Shown one piece after another: positions 14,792 to 14,919 of a stretch of DNA of 14,919 nucleotides. The DNA comes from an uncultured Dysosmobacter sp. (GTDB taxonomy: Bacteria; Bacillota; Clostridia; Oscillospirales; Oscillospiraceae): NCBI GenBank assembly GCA_934597465.1, contig CAKTSC010000012.1:1-14919 (forward strand). Direction: 5' to 3'. The notes under the pieces are model-generated. The model was not told the DNA's origin, ran no database searches, and saw nothing but the letters and a program-made list of their open reading frames with translations. Each line of letters starts with the position of its first letter. Position 1 is the stretch's first letter. Position numbers and translations under genes: made by a program.

Positions 14792-14919
14792 ATGCTATTT
14801 CGTGGGTTAAGCAACAGTATAGAGCTGGATGTTGAGGGGTACCAGTTTCCTGATAGTCCTAAATCCGGAAAAGATAATTTCGATTACGATTCAAACTGGC
14901 TTGTGCTATCAATATGTTA
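14792..14919 (+). CDS. Start of an unassigned gene, truncated by the window; possibly WapI-like immunity protein
   Basis: AGGAG (14781-14785) sits six bases before ATG 14792, and an open frame runs to the window end, giving 42 residues. Visible features are IELDVEGYQFPDS (10-22) and DYDSNWLVLSI (31-41). The GYxFPD... and DYDSNWL pair recalls small WapI-family immunity-like proteins, but this is a pattern memory from a short fragment and may be wrong. Codon use differs sharply from the operon: TTA, ATA, CTA, AGT and other A/T-ending codons are common, whereas the upstream genes use mostly G/C-ending ones. That points to a different origin. Confidence 0.55.
   Translation, partial: MLFRGLSNSIELDVEGYQFPDSPKSGKDNFDYDSNWLVLSIC

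Noticed and set aside
1..14919. CRISPR arrays, tRNA or rRNA genes
   Set aside because: No regularly spaced direct repeats, and no cloverleaf or rRNA-like sequence was seen on either strand.

Overview
The window holds one long, very GC-rich, tightly packed plus-strand gene cluster (14 genes, 290-14434), followed by a terminator and a compositionally different AT-richer tail. Strong AGGAG-type ribosome binding sites, ATGA/GTGA stop-start overlaps, a lipoprotein-type ABC sugar-binding protein with a Pro/Ala/Thr/Glu-rich linker, and a GlpA-like / NAD(FAD) oxidoreductase / DUF1667 trio all fit a high-GC anaerobic Bacillota (Clostridia), plausibly a gut Oscillospirales- or Christensenellales-like lineage. 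That assignment is inference from style; no rRNA or marker gene is present.

Layout. 1-289: leader with a candidate extended -10 promoter and two related half-palindromic sites that could be operators. 290-1997: LsrF/DhnA-type class I aldolase, then a SorC-family sugar-responsive regulator. 2003-3927: zinc-dependent medium-chain dehydrogenase overlapping an NAD-kinase-fold (AcoX-like) protein. 3932-7143: two ABC permeases and a solute-binding lipoprotein, with no ATPase. 7144-7231: two adjacent stem-loops. 7232-10237: sugar-phosphate isomerase/epimerase-type TIM barrel, ADP-ribosylglycohydrolase-family protein and an MFS transporter. 10241-11401: iron-type alcohol dehydrogenase of the butanol dehydrogenase/YqhD group. 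11398-14434: GlpA-like FAD dehydrogenase with a C-terminal four-Cys domain, a second FAD/NAD oxidoreductase and a DUF1667 protein. An intrinsic terminator lies at 14457-14485. The last ~280 bases are AT-richer and contain a perfect 13-bp hairpin and the start of a gene cut by the window edge.

How the genes may work together (inference). A small carbohydrate or polyol enters through the ABC importer (powered by an ATPase encoded elsewhere) and perhaps the MFS carrier. It is oxidised by the Zn dehydrogenase, isomerised by the TIM barrel protein, phosphorylated, and cleaved by the aldolase. The iron ADH would reduce an aldehyde product, and the GlpA-like trio would oxidise a polyol phosphate or 2-hydroxyacid. 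No conventional sugar kinase is present, so the NAD-kinase-fold protein is the only visible kinase candidate. Its co-occurrence with an ADP-ribosylglycohydrolase-family protein makes this an unusual catabolic locus. The substrate cannot be read from the sequence.
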